A stretch of DNA of 64,000 nt from Paludisphaera mucosa (GCF_029589435.1 NZ_JARRAG010000002.1:4588001-4652000); one strand, 5' to 3'; shown: positions 1 through 12,566, counted from the stretch's first letter. Notes: generated from the sequence alone by a model not told the origin. Numbers and translations: made by a program.

Positions 1-506
1 ATCCTCGGCGGCCACGAGGTCAGCTACTCGGAGCTGGCCGAGTGGCCTACGGACAGGCTGCGAGCCGTCGAGGTCGGCGTACCGCCCGACCTCGTCGCCG
101 AGTACGAGGCGGGCGGCGGCGGTTTCGAGCCCGGGGGCGTGCTTTCCTGGCTCCTGGCGCGGGCCGAGCCCGTCGACCGCGGTTGGACGACCATCAGCGT
201 CTACAGCCGCTCGGACGCCTTGAGGGACGGCGTCCTCTGCGACGTCTCGGGGTTGGCTCGCGAGGCGAAGTTCAAGGTCCCCGTCGCGGTCACCGCCGCC
301 GTCCGGGCCCGCTGCATCCTCATCCCGCCGGGCGTCGAAGCTCAGGACGAGGCGGGCCGGACCTGGGATCTCGTCTGGATGCTCATGGTCGCCGTCGGTC
401 GGGATGGGCTCGACCGAGACGCGATCAGCTATCAAGTGTTGGTGAGGAACGACGACGGGAGCCCGAAGCCCGTCCGGTTGAAGGCGATTTGCGCGCCTGG
501 CGACGA

Positions 507-516
507 GGGCGCCCCG
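507..516. repeat. Left target-site duplication of the ISAs1 element
   Basis: GGGCGCCCCG lies directly before the left inverted repeat and recurs at 1816-1825 directly after the right one. Ten bases fits the 8-10 bp duplications reported for ISAs1 elements. Confidence 0.9.
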
Positions 517-1815
517 CAGGGCCAGCGCTCACTAACATGTCGATCCTCTAACGACTTCCATCAAGTAGTCGTCGCTCCATCCGCATCCGCGTCGCTTCAT
601 GGCGACGCTGTCCCGCCCGGGGTGCCGCTTGAGCAGGGACAGGCAGAAGCGATTCAGCCAGGCCATGTTCTGGCGCAGGTGCTCCTCTCGGATTCGCGAC
701 TCGTCCTCGCGGAAGGTCACGTCGAGGGTCCAGTGGCAGCCGTTCTCGATCCCCCAGCGCGAGCGGACCGCGTGGGCGAACGCCTTAGCGTCGGGCTCGA
801 CCGGCAGGCTGCTGATGTAGTAGCGGACGTCCTCCGCCGTCTTTCCCTCGCGGACGACCTCGGAGATCGCCACGCCGATCGACCTCAGCCCCCGCCACGC
901 CTCGAAGCCGGGGAGGTCCTTCGGGGCCTCGAGCTGGATGTACGTCCGCGACTCGCGACGGCCGTGGGCCGCCTCATCGACCTGGAGGCGGCCGACCGGC
1001 TCCCCCGCGAACCCTTCGTCCCAACGCCCCAGGACGTGGGCGACGGCCGCCCGATGCAGCGTCCCCTGGTTCCCCTTCAGCGCCAGCACGTAGTCGCCGC
1101 CGGCGGCGACGACCGCCCCGGCGACCTCCCTCTGGCAGCCCATCGCGTCGATCGTCACGACGCCGCCGGAGACGTCGATCAGCTTCAGCAACTCGGGGAT
1201 CGCAGCGATCTCGTTCGACTTCTCATCGCAAGCGACCTGGCCCAGCGACAGGCCGTACTCGCTCGCCCAGGCGGTCACCGAGTGCAACGCCCCCAGGCCG
1301 TTCTTGCGGTCGTGGCTGCGACGCAGGGTCTTGCCGTCGATCGCCAGCGTGGGCCGCTCGACGCCCGTCTCGGCCGCGGCCTCGTCGCGCAGCGACCGCA
1401 GCCAGGCGGCGAAGCACGGCTGGAACGCCTCGGGCCGCAGGGCCATCAACACGCGCCGGAAGACGTCCTTGCACGGCACCCCGTTCGGCAGCGGCAGGAT
1501 CGACTCGAGCAGACCCCGCTTGAACGCCGCCCACCGCGCGATCGCCGTCGGCCCGGAGGCCCCCGCCAGGACCGCGACCAGGGCGATCACCACCACCGAG
1601 GCCAGCGGATGCTTGCGATTGATCTCCGACCGCGGGTCATCCAGGTCCTGGAAGAACGCCGCCACCTCGTCCATACCGAACCGGCTCGCATCCGCCATCG
1701 ACCGACCCCCGTCCCCCGCGCCGTGACGCCGCCTGGAGATGGTCTAACCGATGACTCGATCCGGCGCAAGCCGCCAGACTCCGCCGAATCTACCTATAAG
1801 TGCGCGCTGGCCCTG
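517..1815 (-). mobile_element. Complete ISAs1-family insertion sequence, 1299 bp
   Basis: The element has terminal inverted repeats CAGGGCCAGCGCTCACT (517-533) and, read inward from the other end at 1815, CAGGGCCAGCGCGCACT, so 16 of 17 positions match. It is flanked by perfect 10-bp direct repeats and carries one full-length transposase on the minus strand. The transposase stop codon lies inside the left inverted repeat. Intact ends, target duplication and open reading frame suggest a recent insertion that could still be active. Confidence 0.93.
532..1698 (-). CDS. ISAs1-family DDE transposase
   Basis: This 388-residue protein has the normal length of ISAs1 transposases. The N-terminal part (about residues 10-90) carries the DDPRSEINRKHPLASVVVIA segment typical of the DDE_Tnp_1-associated domain. 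Catalytic acidic residues can be placed in LAIDGKTLRRS, VTIDAMGCQ and the WGIENGCHW motif that precedes the C-terminal DVTFREDESRIR block. It acts on the inverted repeats that flank it. The start at 1698 is the first ATG of the family-like sequence (MADASRFGMDEV). No frameshift is visible, in contrast with the other transposase genes in the window. Confidence 0.95.
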   Translation of the reverse strand: MADASRFGMDEVAAFFQDLDDPRSEINRKHPLASVVVIALVAVLAGASGPTAIARWAAFKRGLLESILPLPNGVPCKDVFRRVLMALRPEAFQPCFAAWLRSLRDEAAAETGVERPTLAIDGKTLRRSHDRKNGLGALHSVTAWASEYGLSLGQVACDEKSNEIAAIPELLKLIDVSGGVVTIDAMGCQREVAGAVVAAGGDYVLALKGNQGTLHRAAVAHVLGRWDEGFAGEPVGRLQVDEAAHGRRESRTYIQLEAPKDLPGFEAWRGLRSIGVAISEVVREGKTAEDVRYYISSLPVEPDAKAFAHAVRSRWGIENGCHWTLDVTFREDESRIREEHLRQNMAWLNRFCLSLLKRHPGRDSVAMKRRGCGWSDDYLMEVVRGSTC

Positions 1816-1858
1816 GGGCGCCCCGTGCATCACGATCATGCTGCCCGATGAGGATTAA

Positions 1859-2702
<844 letters not shown>

Positions 2703-2869
2703 GCCGCCGAGGCTGCAGGCTCGAGGCGAGGGACGGCTCCGACGAGTCTACGATTTCGAGGGTCGCGTCGAAGCGATCGGACAGTTCGAGTTTCGCCGAC
2801 GTTGATTGAAGGTCGGCTTCGCCATCGCCTCCCATGAACGCGTAGTCGCGGGGATCGGGGGGGGATGGC

Positions 2870-5800
2870 ATGGACGAGGACGGCGTCATGCGGTTCCAGA
2901 CACCTATGCGGCTCCGGACGCTCGGGTTGAACACGCGCATCCTGCTCCTCGTCGGGACCCCGGTCGTGGCCACCGCGCTGATCACGACCTTCGTGGTCTA
3001 CTCGTCCACGCGACGGTTCGTCGAGGACGCGATCGGGGACCAGATGGTCATGCAGGCCCGGATCGTCGCACATCTCGTGGCGATCGCGGAGCGGAAGGGG
3101 CCGGACGGGATGACCCCGGAGGAGGTCGACCGCCACCTGAAGGAACTCGCCCGGTTCGCCAAGGAGCAGAAGAAGTACGACTACGAGTTCTGGATCACCG
3201 ACAGCGCCGGCAGGGTGGTGATGGGCACGGAAGGGGTGGAGTTCACCTTCAAGCCCGACCAACCGCAGGCCGGCGCCTTCCTCCGCCTGCTCGACGGCGG
3301 CCGTGACCACTCGGACATCGTGGTCCAGGAGAGCCGCAAGCGAGAGATCGACAATTTCGTGTACAAGTACGTCGGCGTCGGCGGCGTGGACCGACCGCGC
3401 ATCGTCGAAGTCGGATACAAGACCGACTCCCTGCTGGCCGAACTCGCCTACAAGAACTTCTTGCTGGCCGGAGGCGTCGCGGGCCTCCTCCTGGCCACCG
3501 GGTGCCTCGGGTACTTCACCCTCCGGAACACGGTCACGGTGCCGCTCGGTCAGCTGATCCGGGCCGCCAGGGCCGTCGAGGACGAAGAATACGAGATGGG
3601 GACCTTGAGGGGCGTCCGCGAGCGCGCGGACGAACTGGGGAGCCTGGCCTCGGTCTTCGAGGACATGGTGGCGAGGCTCTCCACCCGCTACGACGAGCTG
3701 GTCAACTTCATGCGCGCCGTGGTCATCAAGATCGACGGCGACCGCGTGGTGACGTTCGCGAACAACTACGCCTCCGAGCTTCTGGGGTATTCCAACGCCG
3801 AGCTCGTCGGTCGACGCCTGGACCTGATCGTCCCGCCGGAGTGGCACGAGGAGGTGCGACGACGCGTCGACTCGCTCCGGGGGCAGGACGTGCAGGTCAA
3901 CGAGGTCAACGAGAACGTGACGAAGTCGGGGGAACGCCTCTGGGTCGCGTGGTCGAACCGGGTGATCAGGGCGGGCGAAGGGCGCGAGAAGGAGCTGCTC
4001 TGCGTGGGCAACAACATCACCGAGGAGGTGAGCCACAAGAAGCGGCTGGAGGACCTGATCGGCGAGCTGGAGCGGGCGAGGGATGAGGCGCAGAAGAGCG
4101 AGCAGCAGTTCCGAACGCTGATCGAGGCGATCCCCGACGCCCTGGTCATCAGCGACCGGGAGGGGCGCATCCGTCTGGTCAACGCGCAGACGGAGCGCCT
4201 GTTCGGATACCGCCGCGAGGAGATCATCGGCCGGTCGGTCGAACGGCTCGTTCCCGAGAGGTTCCGGCCGGGGCACCCCGCGCTGCGACAGGGGTACTAC
4301 CGGGAGCCCGCGGTCCGCTCCATCGGCGTCGGGCGCACGCTCACGGCGGTCGGAAAGGACGGCTGCGAGTTCCCCGTGGAGATCAGCCTCAGCCCGCTGC
4401 CCGACCCGGACGGGGAGAGCATGCTCGTCTGCAGCTCGGTGCGCGACGTCCGCGAGCTGAGCAGGCTGGAGCAGGAGGTGATCCTCAGCGAGGAGCGCAG
4501 CCGCCTGATCCTCGAATCTTCGTCGGAGGGCATCTTCGGCGTGGATCGGGCCGGGGCCGTCACGTTCGTCAACCCCGCCGCGACCCGGTTGCTGGGGTAC
4601 TCGTCCGAGGAGCTGATCGGCCGGCCGTCTCACTCCCTGATCCACCACAGCCGGGCCGACGGCTCGACCTACCCCGTGGGCGAGTGCCCGATGCACGCCG
4701 CCCACACTCGGGGCGAGGCGAGCCGCGTCGCCGACGAACTTCTCTGGCGCAAGGACGGCCACGGCCTCCCCGTCGAGTACGGCGCCACTCCGATCCTCAA
4801 AGACGGGGCCATCGCCGGAGCGGTGATCAGCTTCACCGACATCACCGAGCGCAAGGAAGCCGAGGAACGAATCAACGCCTACTTCAACAGTTCGAGCGAC
4901 GGCTTGCTCATCCTGTCGCCGGGTCGTGGGTTCGTCCACGCGAATCAAGCCGCCGCGACCTTGTACGGATTCGACAAGATCGACGACCTGCTCAAGTGCG
5001 GGCCGGTGGAGCTTTCCCCGGAACGCCAGCCCGACGGCCGAATCTCGGGCGAAGCGGCCGTCGACCACGTCTCCGCCGCGATGCGGATGAGAACGCCGCT
5101 GCGTTTCGATTGGACCCATAAGCGTCGAGACGGATCGGAGCTGCCCTGCGAAATCACGCTGTGCCGCATCACACTGGCCGGCGGCCACGTCCTGCTGACC
5201 AGCGTCCGCGACATCACCGAGCGCAAGAACAACGAGGCGGAACTCGTGGCCGCCAGGGAGGCCGCCGAGGAGGCCACCCGGGCGAAGTCCGACTTCCTCG
5301 CCAACATGAGCCACGAGATCCGCACGCCGATGAATGCGGTCATCGGCATGACCCACTTGGCCCTCCAGACCGAACTGACGGCCAAGCAGCGCGACTACCT
5401 CCGCAAGATCGACGGCTCGGCCAAGGCCCTGCTGCGGATCATCAACGACATCCTCGACTTCTCCAAGATCGAGGCGGGCCGCCTCGACATCGAGTCGGTC
5501 GAGTTCGACCTCGAAGAGGTCCTGGACAACGTCGCCAGCCTGGTCACGGTCAAGGCCGAGGAGAAGGGGCTGGAGGTGCTCTTCCGCACCGACCCGGGCG
5601 TGCCGCTCCACCTGGTCGGCGACCCGCTCCGGCTCGGTCAGGTGCTCCTCAACCTGGCGGGCAACGCGGTCAAGTTCACCCGGGAAGGCGAGATCGTCAT
5701 CGCCACGGCCGCCATGGAGGTTATCGAGGACCGGGCCGTCCTGGAGTTCGCCGTCAGCGACACCGGGATCGGAATGACCACCGAGCAGGCTGCCAGGCTC

Positions 5801-7534
5801 TTTCGGCCGTTCTCGCAGGCCGACACGTCGACGACCCGGAAGTTCGGGGGGACCGGCCTGGGCCTGTCGATCAGCAAGCGGCTCGTCGAGATGATGGGGG
5901 GCGAGATACGGGTCGAGAGCGAGCCCGGCCAGGGGAGCGTCTTCCGCTTCACGGCCTCGTTCGCCCGCACCGGCAAGCCGAGGGCCCGCCTCGCCAGCCT
6001 GGTCGGCGACCTCCGGGGCCTGCGCGTCCTGGTGGTGGACGACAGCGAGACGTCGCGCCAGATCCTGTCCGAGAGCCTGACGGCGATGACGTTCGACGTC
6101 GGGCTCGCCACCAGCGGGGAGGCGGCCCTCGTGGAGCTGGACCGGGCGGCCGACGAGGGCCGCCCCTTCGACCTGGTCCTGATGGACTACAAGATGCCCG
6201 GAATGGACGGGATCGAGGCGGGCCGGCGCATCAAGCGGGGGGCCGGGCCGCGCAAGGTCCCGACGGTCGTCATGGTGACGGCCTACGGCCGCGAGGAGGT
6301 CATGAAGCAGGCCGAGGGTGCCGGGTTCGAGGGCTTCCTCATCAAGCCGGTGAACCAGTCGGTGCTGCTGAACACCGTCATGGAGGTCTTCGGCCGCGGC
6401 GGCCACCGCGAGTTCCAGCCGCTGGCTCCCCAGGCGACCCACCCGGACGCACTCGCGTCCATCCGGGGCGCCCGGCTACTCGTGGCCGAGGACAACGAGA
6501 TCAACCAGCAGGTGGCACAGGAGATCCTGGAGTCGGCCGGGTTCGCCGTGGAGATCGCCGGCAACGGCCTGGAGGCCGTCGAGAAGGTGCGATCGGGCGC
6601 GTTCGACGCGGTCCTGATGGACATCCAGATGCCGGAGATGGACGGCCTCCAGGCCGCCGAGGAACTGCGTCGCGACGGCCGGTTCGGCGACCTGCCGATC
6701 ATCGCCATGACCGCGCACGCGATGGCGGGCGACCGGGAGCAGAGCCTCCGGGCCGGCATGAACGACCACGTCACCAAGCCGATCGACCCCGACGCGCTGT
6801 TCGCCGTCCTGCTCCGGTGGGTCCGACCGGGCGTGCGGGAGGGCGTCACTAGGCCGCCGGCCCGGAAGCCCGATGCGACGAAGCGTCGCGAGGCCCCCCG
6901 GGGTGCGGGCGAAGCCCTGCCGGGGATCGACCGGGCCGCCGGGCTGAGGCGGGTCGCCGGCAACGAAGCCCTCTACGGCAAGCTCCTGCTCGACTTCCAC
7001 CGCGATTACGCGACCAGCGTCGACCGCATCCGGGCCGCGCTCGGGGACGATCGGATCGCGGACGCCGAGCGGCATGTCCACACCCTCAAGGGCGTGGCCG
7101 GGAACATCGGCGCGACGGACCTGCACCATGCGGCCCAGGAGCTCGACTCCGCGTTACGACTCGGCGACCTGGAGAAGGCCCGGGGGCTCCTGCCGGACGT
7201 CGAGCGCGGGCTGTCCGTGGTCATCGACGGCCTGGAGCCCCTCGCGCGACAGGCGGAGGCCAGGAAGGCGGAGGCCGAAACCTCGGAGGTCGGCGCCGGG
7301 GGTCCCGTGGACGGGCCCGCGCTGGAGGCGTCGCTCCGCGCGCTCTCCGACCTGCTCCGCAAGAGCGACCCGGAGGCCGAGGGCGCCCTGGACGAGGTCC
7401 GCGGCGCCCTCAAGGGGTCGCGTGCGAAGGAGGTCGAGCGCATCGCCCAGGCCCTCGACATGTTCGACTTCAAGGGGGCTGCGAAGGCCCTCGCCGCCCT
7501 CGCCCACGTGGAAGGCATCCGGCTCGGTCGGTGA
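2870..7534 (+). CDS. Multi-PAS hybrid sensor histidine kinase with two receivers and Hpt
   Basis: A 1554-residue membrane sensor kinase that would run a phosphorelay inside one chain. In order: transmembrane helix at about residues 24-45, extracytoplasmic sensor region, second helix at about 197-219, HAMP domain to about 275, and four PAS-type domains (about 277-395, 410-530, 537-663, 664-783). Then come a HisKA dimerisation domain with the phospho-accepting His815 in [11 protein letters not shown], a HATPase domain with N-box [15 protein letters not shown] and G-box [12 protein letters not shown], a first receiver (Asp1106 in [11 protein letters not shown]), a second receiver (Asp1251 in [11 protein letters not shown]) and an Hpt domain (His1404 in HTLKG). 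The tail of about 100 residues after Hpt is unassigned. An alternative ATG lies at 2888. The signal is unknown. The next gene, 38 bases on, is a likely output partner. Confidence 0.95.
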   Translation: MDEDGVMRFQTPMRLRTLGLNTRILLLVGTPVVATALITTFVVYSSTRRFVEDAIGDQMVMQARIVAHLVAIAERKGPDGMTPEEVDRHLKELARFAKEQKKYDYEFWITDSAGRVVMGTEGVEFTFKPDQPQAGAFLRLLDGGRDHSDIVVQESRKREIDNFVYKYVGVGGVDRPRIVEVGYKTDSLLAELAYKNFLLAGGVAGLLLATGCLGYFTLRNTVTVPLGQLIRAARAVEDEEYEMGTLRGVRERADELGSLASVFEDMVARLSTRYDELVNFMRAVVIKIDGDRVVTFANNYASELLGYSNAELVGRRLDLIVPPEWHEEVRRRVDSLRGQDVQVNEVNENVTKSGERLWVAWSNRVIRAGEGREKELLCVGNNITEEVSHKKRLEDLIGELERARDEAQKSEQQFRTLIEAIPDALVISDREGRIRLVNAQTERLFGYRREEIIGRSVERLVPERFRPGHPALRQGYYREPAVRSIGVGRTLTAVGKDGCEFPVEISLSPLPDPDGESMLVCSSVRDVRELSRLEQEVILSEERSRLILESSSEGIFGVDRAGAVTFVNPAATRLLGYSSEELIGRPSHSLIHHSRADGSTYPVGECPMHAAHTRGEASRVADELLWRKDGHGLPVEYGATPILKDGAIAGAVISFTDITERKEAEERINAYFNSSSDGLLILSPGRGFVHANQAAATLYGFDKIDDLLKCGPVELSPERQPDGRISGEAAVDHVSAAMRMRTPLRFDWTHKRRDGSELPCEITLCRITLAGGHVLLTSVRDITERKNNEAELVAAREAAEEATRAKSDFLANMSHEIRTPMNAVIGMTHLALQTELTAKQRDYLRKIDGSAKALLRIINDILDFSKIEAGRLDIESVEFDLEEVLDNVASLVTVKAEEKGLEVLFRTDPGVPLHLVGDPLRLGQVLLNLAGNAVKFTREGEIVIATAAMEVIEDRAVLEFAVSDTGIGMTTEQAARLFRPFSQADTSTTRKFGGTGLGLSISKRLVEMMGGEIRVESEPGQGSVFRFTASFARTGKPRARLASLVGDLRGLRVLVVDDSETSRQILSESLTAMTFDVGLATSGEAALVELDRAADEGRPFDLVLMDYKMPGMDGIEAGRRIKRGAGPRKVPTVVMVTAYGREEVMKQAEGAGFEGFLIKPVNQSVLLNTVMEVFGRGGHREFQPLAPQATHPDALASIRGARLLVAEDNEINQQVAQEILESAGFAVEIAGNGLEAVEKVRSGAFDAVLMDIQMPEMDGLQAAEELRRDGRFGDLPIIAMTAHAMAGDREQSLRAGMNDHVTKPIDPDALFAVLLRWVRPGVREGVTRPPARKPDATKRREAPRGAGEALPGIDRAAGLRRVAGNEALYGKLLLDFHRDYATSVDRIRAALGDDRIADAERHVHTLKGVAGNIGATDLHHAAQELDSALRLGDLEKARGLLPDVERGLSVVIDGLEPLARQAEARKAEAETSEVGAGGPVDGPALEASLRALSDLLRKSDPEAEGALDEVRGALKGSRAKEVERIAQALDMFDFKGAAKALAALAHVEGIRLGR

Positions 7535-7572
7535 AGCGGACCGACGTCCCCCAAGCCCTGCGGAAGGTTCTC

Positions 7573-8718
<1,146 letters not shown>

Positions 8719-8773
8719 GCCGTCCAAGACTCCTGCACGTCCGATACGTCGATGATCGCTGTTCTTTTCTCCG

Positions 8774-9420
8774 TTGCTATCACCCGGGCTTCCTGCTCCA
8801 GCTCTACGAGCGAGACTGCTCGAGCGGGAGGGGCGAGCGGACCGGCTCCTATTGAAGGTGGCCCGATGCCCGACGCTCAAGACGTTCGAGGGATTCGACT
8901 TCGCGGCGGTGCCGAGGCTGATGGTTCTGGAGCCGCTGCGGTGCGACTACCTCGATCGCCGCGAGAACTTCCTGCTGGTCGGCGGGCCGGGCGCCGGCAA
9001 GACCCATCTGGCGACAGTGCTCGGCGTGGAGGCCTGCGGCCGGGGCGGGCGGGTGCGGTTCCACCGGGCGACCGAGCTGGCGAATCAGCTGCTGGAGTCG
9101 AGAGAGGAGCGACATCTGGGCGGTTGAGGTCTCAGCTGACGAAGCTGGACCTGCTGATCCTCGACGACTTGGGATATGTGCCGGCGAGCAAGGCCGGCGC
9201 CGACCTGCTCTTCGACGTGATCGGTACGGCATATGGGCGGACGAGCGTGATCGTGACGACGAGCCTGTCGTTCGAGCAGTGGCCGGAGGTGCTCCTAAGC
9301 GAGCGGCTGACCGAGGCGGCGCTGGACCGGCTGAGGAATCGCCGCCAGATCTTGGAGACGGGCGCTGGGAGCTATCGTCTGAGGGACGCCGAGGGACCGT
9401 CGCCGTTCGCCGGCCGGCGA
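8774..9420 (+). pseudogene. IstB-like ATPase of an IS21-family element, decayed
   Basis: The first part reads as an IS21 helper ATPase: LLLKVARCPTLKTFEGFDF, Walker A LLVGGPGAGKTHLAT, then a TGA at 9125-9127. The continuation is in another frame: LRSQLTKLDLLILDDLGYVP (Walker B), DVIGTAYGRTSVIVTTSLSF and SERLTEAALDRL. A frame change and apparently a short deletion therefore separate the two motifs. No istA transposase and no terminal repeats are seen nearby. It is an orphan relic of an IS21 element. Confidence 0.85.
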
Positions 9421-9486
9421 GCCGGCTTCGCCCAAGGAGGTGACACTGCGGTCCATCGGCGGCAAGCCATCGGGCAAGTTGCCTGA

Positions 9487-10013
9487 GTACCGGACGTCGT
9501 CCGTTTCACCCGCCCTGCACTTTTCCGACGCCGTTCACAAAAAGATTTGCCGCATCTCAAGCATATCCGGAGTGGCGAAGGGATCGCGTGCCGAGGATCG
9601 CACGGACGTGGCATCTATATAGGCTCAAAAGTTTCCGCCGTCATATCTGGGTAGGGAGATCGATCAGACTGTGTCGGAACTTGCTCCATCTCGACGATCT
9701 ACCCTTGAACTTTCATCAGCAACGTTTAGAGGTTCACCATGCTTTCTGACCTGCATGGCCAACCAGTGTCCCCCAATGCCTCACACTTCACGGGTATCTG
9801 TGGGTCTATCCGAGGAGGAGGGTGTCTCGTTCGATTTCGCTACTCGTGTTGGCTTCTTCGCGGCGAGCACTGGTTTCGGCGGTTGAGGGCCCTTTGGTGG
9901 CTGGGGCGGTCGGGGCCCTTGCGGCGGTTTCGGCGGTTGATGGCCCTTCGGCGGTTGGGGGTCCCCCCAATAATGGAACTGAGTCGGGCCATGATGGCTT
10001 CCTTGAAATTCTA
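9487..10013. other. Non-coding stretch left of the IS5-type element
   Basis: I see no convincing gene here. A weak plus-strand frame (about 9671-9886) and a proline-rich minus-strand frame continuing past the transposase are not supported by any family resemblance. The interval contains the 23-base direct repeat described separately. Confidence 0.4.
9872..9948. repeat. 23-base imperfect direct repeat, 54 bases apart
   Basis: GGTTTCGGCGGTTGAGGGCC (plus CTT) at 9872-9894 recurs at 9926-9948 with one change, and a shorter GGCGGTT unit follows. Such low-complexity GGCGGTT/GGCCC repeats may reflect slippage; no function is evident. Confidence 0.6.
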
Positions 10014-10833
10014 CGGCGTGTTGACGGATTGAGCGAGCTTCCGGACGTGGATGAATCCGAAGACGAGGCGAACGACGCCGAGATAGACGTCCTTCAGCTT
10101 CTCGTACCTCGTGGCGAATCGTCGGAATTGCATCGCTTTCGCGAACGCGCGTTCGACGCGATTCCTCTGCTTGTAGATTTCGCGCATCTCGTCGTCCCAG
10201 GGCCAGGGCTCCTTGCGGTTGCTCCGGTTCGGGATCACCGGCAGGGCGTCGAGGTCGTCCAGCACCACGTCCCGCACCGCGTCGGAGTCGAACCCCTTGT
10301 CGCCCAGGACCTCGCGGACCACGCCGACCGCGTCGCGGGCCTCGATCAGGACAGCCCTCGCCAGAGGGGCGTCGTTCCTCTGGCCCTCGTCGACGTCGAG
10401 CGCCACTGCGCCGTCCTCGTCGCAGGCGACCGCGATCACCTTCGTCGTGAAGCCGCAGCGCGAACGGCCGAGGGCCTGCGCCTCGCCGCCCCCTTTTTCG
10501 CGCCGTCCCGGCGGCGCGCTGATGGGCCCGCACGACGGTCGAGTCGATCATCAGCCGCCGGGCGTCCTCGCACTCGACCCGCCCGGCAATCAGGTCGAAC
10601 AGCTTCTTGAGCCGCCCCGAGTGGATCCAGCGGCGCAAGCGGTTGTGCACGGCGTCCCACGCCCCGACCTCCGCCGGCAGGTCGCGCCAGGGGATGCCGG
10701 TGCGGGCCCAGTAGAGGACGGCCTCGAAGAATATCCGGTCCGGGAGTTCGGGCTCGGGGCTCCGACGCGAGCGGCAACGCTCGATCATCGGGCTCCAGAC
10801 GTCCCAGATCTCATCGGTGATCAGGTATCGCAT
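10011..10833 (-). pseudogene. IS5-family transposase split over two frames
   Basis: The first frame starts at ATG 10833 (MRYLITDEIWDVWSPMIERC) and covers the helix-turn-helix and the first catalytic Asp in LMIDSTVVRAHQRAAG. After an A5-G5 run near 10485-10495 the homology continues in another frame as GGGEAQALGRSRCGFTTKVI, then CDEDGAV, GDKGFDSDAVR (second Asp) and NRVERAFAKAMQFRRFATRYE (final Glu region), ending at 10011. Joining the two needs a +1 shift, equivalent to one surplus A. IS5 relatives often use programmed frameshifting, but the common -1 slip here leads to a frame that soon closes. A simple mutation is therefore at least as likely. Confidence 0.8.
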
Positions 10834-10909
10834 GGCGGCGTCGGCCCCCTCCTGGGCAGTGATCCGCCTTAAACCCTTACCGGATCGGCCTCCTGACAGT
10901 CAACAGGCC
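10015..10909 (-). mobile_element. IS5-type element (IS427-like), about 895 bp
   Basis: The left end reads GGCGTGTTGAC (10015-10025) and the right end, read inward from 10909, GGCCTGTTGAC, so 10 of 11 positions match. The flanks share CTA (10011-10013 on the left, 10910-10912 on the right), as expected for elements of this group that target CTAG-like sites. The right flank CTAG is also the apparent target site of the neighbouring IS701-type element, which starts at 10914. Confidence 0.75.
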
Positions 10910-10913
10910 CTAG

Positions 10914-12320
10914 TACTACAGTTGTAACTAGAGACGAGGATGGATATTCTGGCCATGGCGCGACCCGCAAGGAGGGGCACCATGGCCAGCACCGGCTCCG
11001 TCGTCACCGCCGAGGATGTGCACGTCTGGGGCGAGCAGCTCGACCAGGTCGCCCGCCGGATCGGGGCCCGCTTCGCCCGCAGCGAGACCCGCGACCGCGT
11101 CCGGGCCTGCCTCGAGGGGCTGCTGGCCCCGGTGCGGCGCAAGAACTCCTGGCGGATCGCCGAGCAGATCGGCGAGGCCGCCCCCTACGGCGTGCAACAC
11201 CTGCTGGGCCGAGCCGATTGGGACCCCGACGCCGTCCGCGACGACCTGCGGGCCCATGTGGTCGACGCCCTCGGCGAGCCGGACGCCGTGCTGATCCTGG
11301 ACGAGACGGGGTTCCTCAAGAAGGGCGCCCGCTCCGCGGGCGTCGCCCGTCAATATACGGGTACCGCGGGCCGGATCGAGAACGCCCAGGTCGGCGTCTT
11401 CCTCGCCTATGCCTCGCGGCACGGCGCCGCGTTCCTCGACCGGGCCCTGTACCTGCCCAAGGAGTGGACCGACGACCCCGAGCGGTGCGAGGCGGCCGGC
11501 GTCCCCGAGGCGACGGAGTTCGCCGCGAAGATCCGCCTGGCCAAGCGGATGCTCGAGCGGGCGCTCGCCGCCGGGACGCCGGCGGCCTGGGTCGTCGGCG
11601 ACGAGGTCTACGGCGCCTGGGAGCTGCGGCGGTGGCTCGAGGAGCGGAAGCGGCCGTACGTCCTGGGCGTGCGGGCCGACCAGTACCTGCCGGCCGGCCG
11701 CCCGACGACGGCGACGGCCCTGGCCGGGGCGCTGACGGGGCGGTCCCGGCGCACCGTCGAGGTCGCCGCCGGGAGCAAGGGCCCGCGGCGGTACGCCTGG
11801 GCGCGGGCGGAGGTCGACCACGACCTCGGGCCCGAGTGGCGGCGGTGGCTGCTGGTCCGCAAGGGGCTCGACGAGCGCGGGGAGCTGGCCTACTACATCG
11901 CGGCGGCGCCGGCTCGCACGCCGTTGGCCGCCCTGGCGAGGGCCGCCGGGGCGAGGTGGGCGATCGAGGGGGCGTTCGAGGCGGCCAAGCAGGAGGTCGG
12001 CCTGGCCGGCTACGAGGTCAGGAGCTGGACCGGCTGGCACCGCCACGTCACGCTGGCGCTGCTGGCCCACGCCGTCCTGGCGGCGGTGCGGAGGCTGGCC
12101 GACGGCCCGCCGAAAGAAAGACGGACGGGTCCCCGGAGCTGATCGCGGTGACGGTCCCGGAGGCCCGCCGGCTGCTGGTCCGGCTCCTGTGGACGCGCCT
12201 GCCGGTGCCGATCGGGGTCCTGAATTGGTCGGAATGGCGGCGGGCCCGCCAGGCGTTCGCGCGCCGCTGCCATTACAGAAGGCGTGGAGGCGACCCGCCG
12301 GACTAGTTACAACTGTAGTA
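10914..12320 (+). mobile_element. IS701-type insertion sequence, 1407 bp
   Basis: Perfect 18-bp terminal inverted repeats, TACTACAGTTGTAACTAG at 10914-10931 and its complement at 12303-12320, bracket one transposase. The left flank is CTAG and the right flank ATAG. The family usually duplicates a YTAR tetramer, so one base may have changed since insertion. Confidence 0.88.
10982..12142 (+). CDS. IS701-family DDE transposase, C-terminally frameshifted
   Basis: A 386-residue product if translation starts at ATG 10982, which has GGAGGG 6 bases upstream; another ATG is at 10940. Catalytic residues are recognisable: Asp in VLILDETGFLKKG, Asp in WVVGDEVYGAWELRRW and Glu in ARWAIEGAFEAAKQEVGL. The expected C-terminal segment (VTVPEARRLLVRLLW and ARQAFARRCHYRRR) is present downstream, but in the frame reached by losing one base or slipping -1 near 12105-12125, and it runs to TAG 12304-12306. 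As read, the last 55 or so residues are replaced by RRTGPRS. The transposase may therefore be inactive. Confidence 0.85.
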   Translation: MASTGSVVTAEDVHVWGEQLDQVARRIGARFARSETRDRVRACLEGLLAPVRRKNSWRIAEQIGEAAPYGVQHLLGRADWDPDAVRDDLRAHVVDALGEPDAVLILDETGFLKKGARSAGVARQYTGTAGRIENAQVGVFLAYASRHGAAFLDRALYLPKEWTDDPERCEAAGVPEATEFAAKIRLAKRMLERALAAGTPAAWVVGDEVYGAWELRRWLEERKRPYVLGVRADQYLPAGRPTTATALAGALTGRSRRTVEVAAGSKGPRRYAWARAEVDHDLGPEWRRWLLVRKGLDERGELAYYIAAAPARTPLAALARAAGARWAIEGAFEAAKQEVGLAGYEVRSWTGWHRHVTLALLAHAVLAAVRRLADGPPKERRTGPRS

Positions 12321-12566
12321 ATAGCGGCAGACGGGCACGTCGCGTTCGTCAATGACGGGATCGCGCCGCAGGCCTGGGAGGCGTTGGGGACGCGTGCCGG
12401 CGGCGAGATCGCTTCACTCTAATGAGCCCGCCGTCATCGCGCCGGCCGCGGCGCGGCGGCTTGGGCCGACCGTTGGTCTTGATCCGCACCGTTCGGTCGG
12501 GTCGTGCCGAGGAGGCGTGTTCGGTCCCGCGACGTTCCGGCCGGTGGCTTCACCGTCCGGAACGCC

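Larger units (their letters stand above)
1..1858 (+). pseudogene. DUF6573-like gene disrupted by an ISAs1-family insertion
   Basis: An open frame enters the window from the left and runs to base 516, where an insertion sequence interrupts it. The coding sequence resumes at 1826. Removing the element and one copy of the 10-bp duplication restores the frame and ends the protein with CITIMLPDED and a TAA at 1856-1858. The segment from about base 205 (ISVYSRSDALRDGVLCDVSG, then a stretch with AREAKFKVPVAVTAAV) matches my memory of DUF6573 proteins, which are frequent on mobile DNA of planctomycetes and usually end in a similar TIMLPDED tail. The function of that family is unknown to me. The first 45 or so codons of the open frame do not look like DUF6573 and may belong to a fusion or to a true start at GTG 139. 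Without the insertion the gene would appear intact. Confidence 0.75.

Noticed and set aside
9781-10010. Proline-rich continuation of the IS5 transposase first frame
   Set aside because: It lies beyond the element end and results from reading the wrong frame through a GGCGGTT-rich repeat.
12100-12130. Programmed -1 frameshift in the IS701-type transposase
   Set aside because: No slippery heptamer is present at CCGAAAGAAAGACGG; a one-base loss is a simpler explanation.
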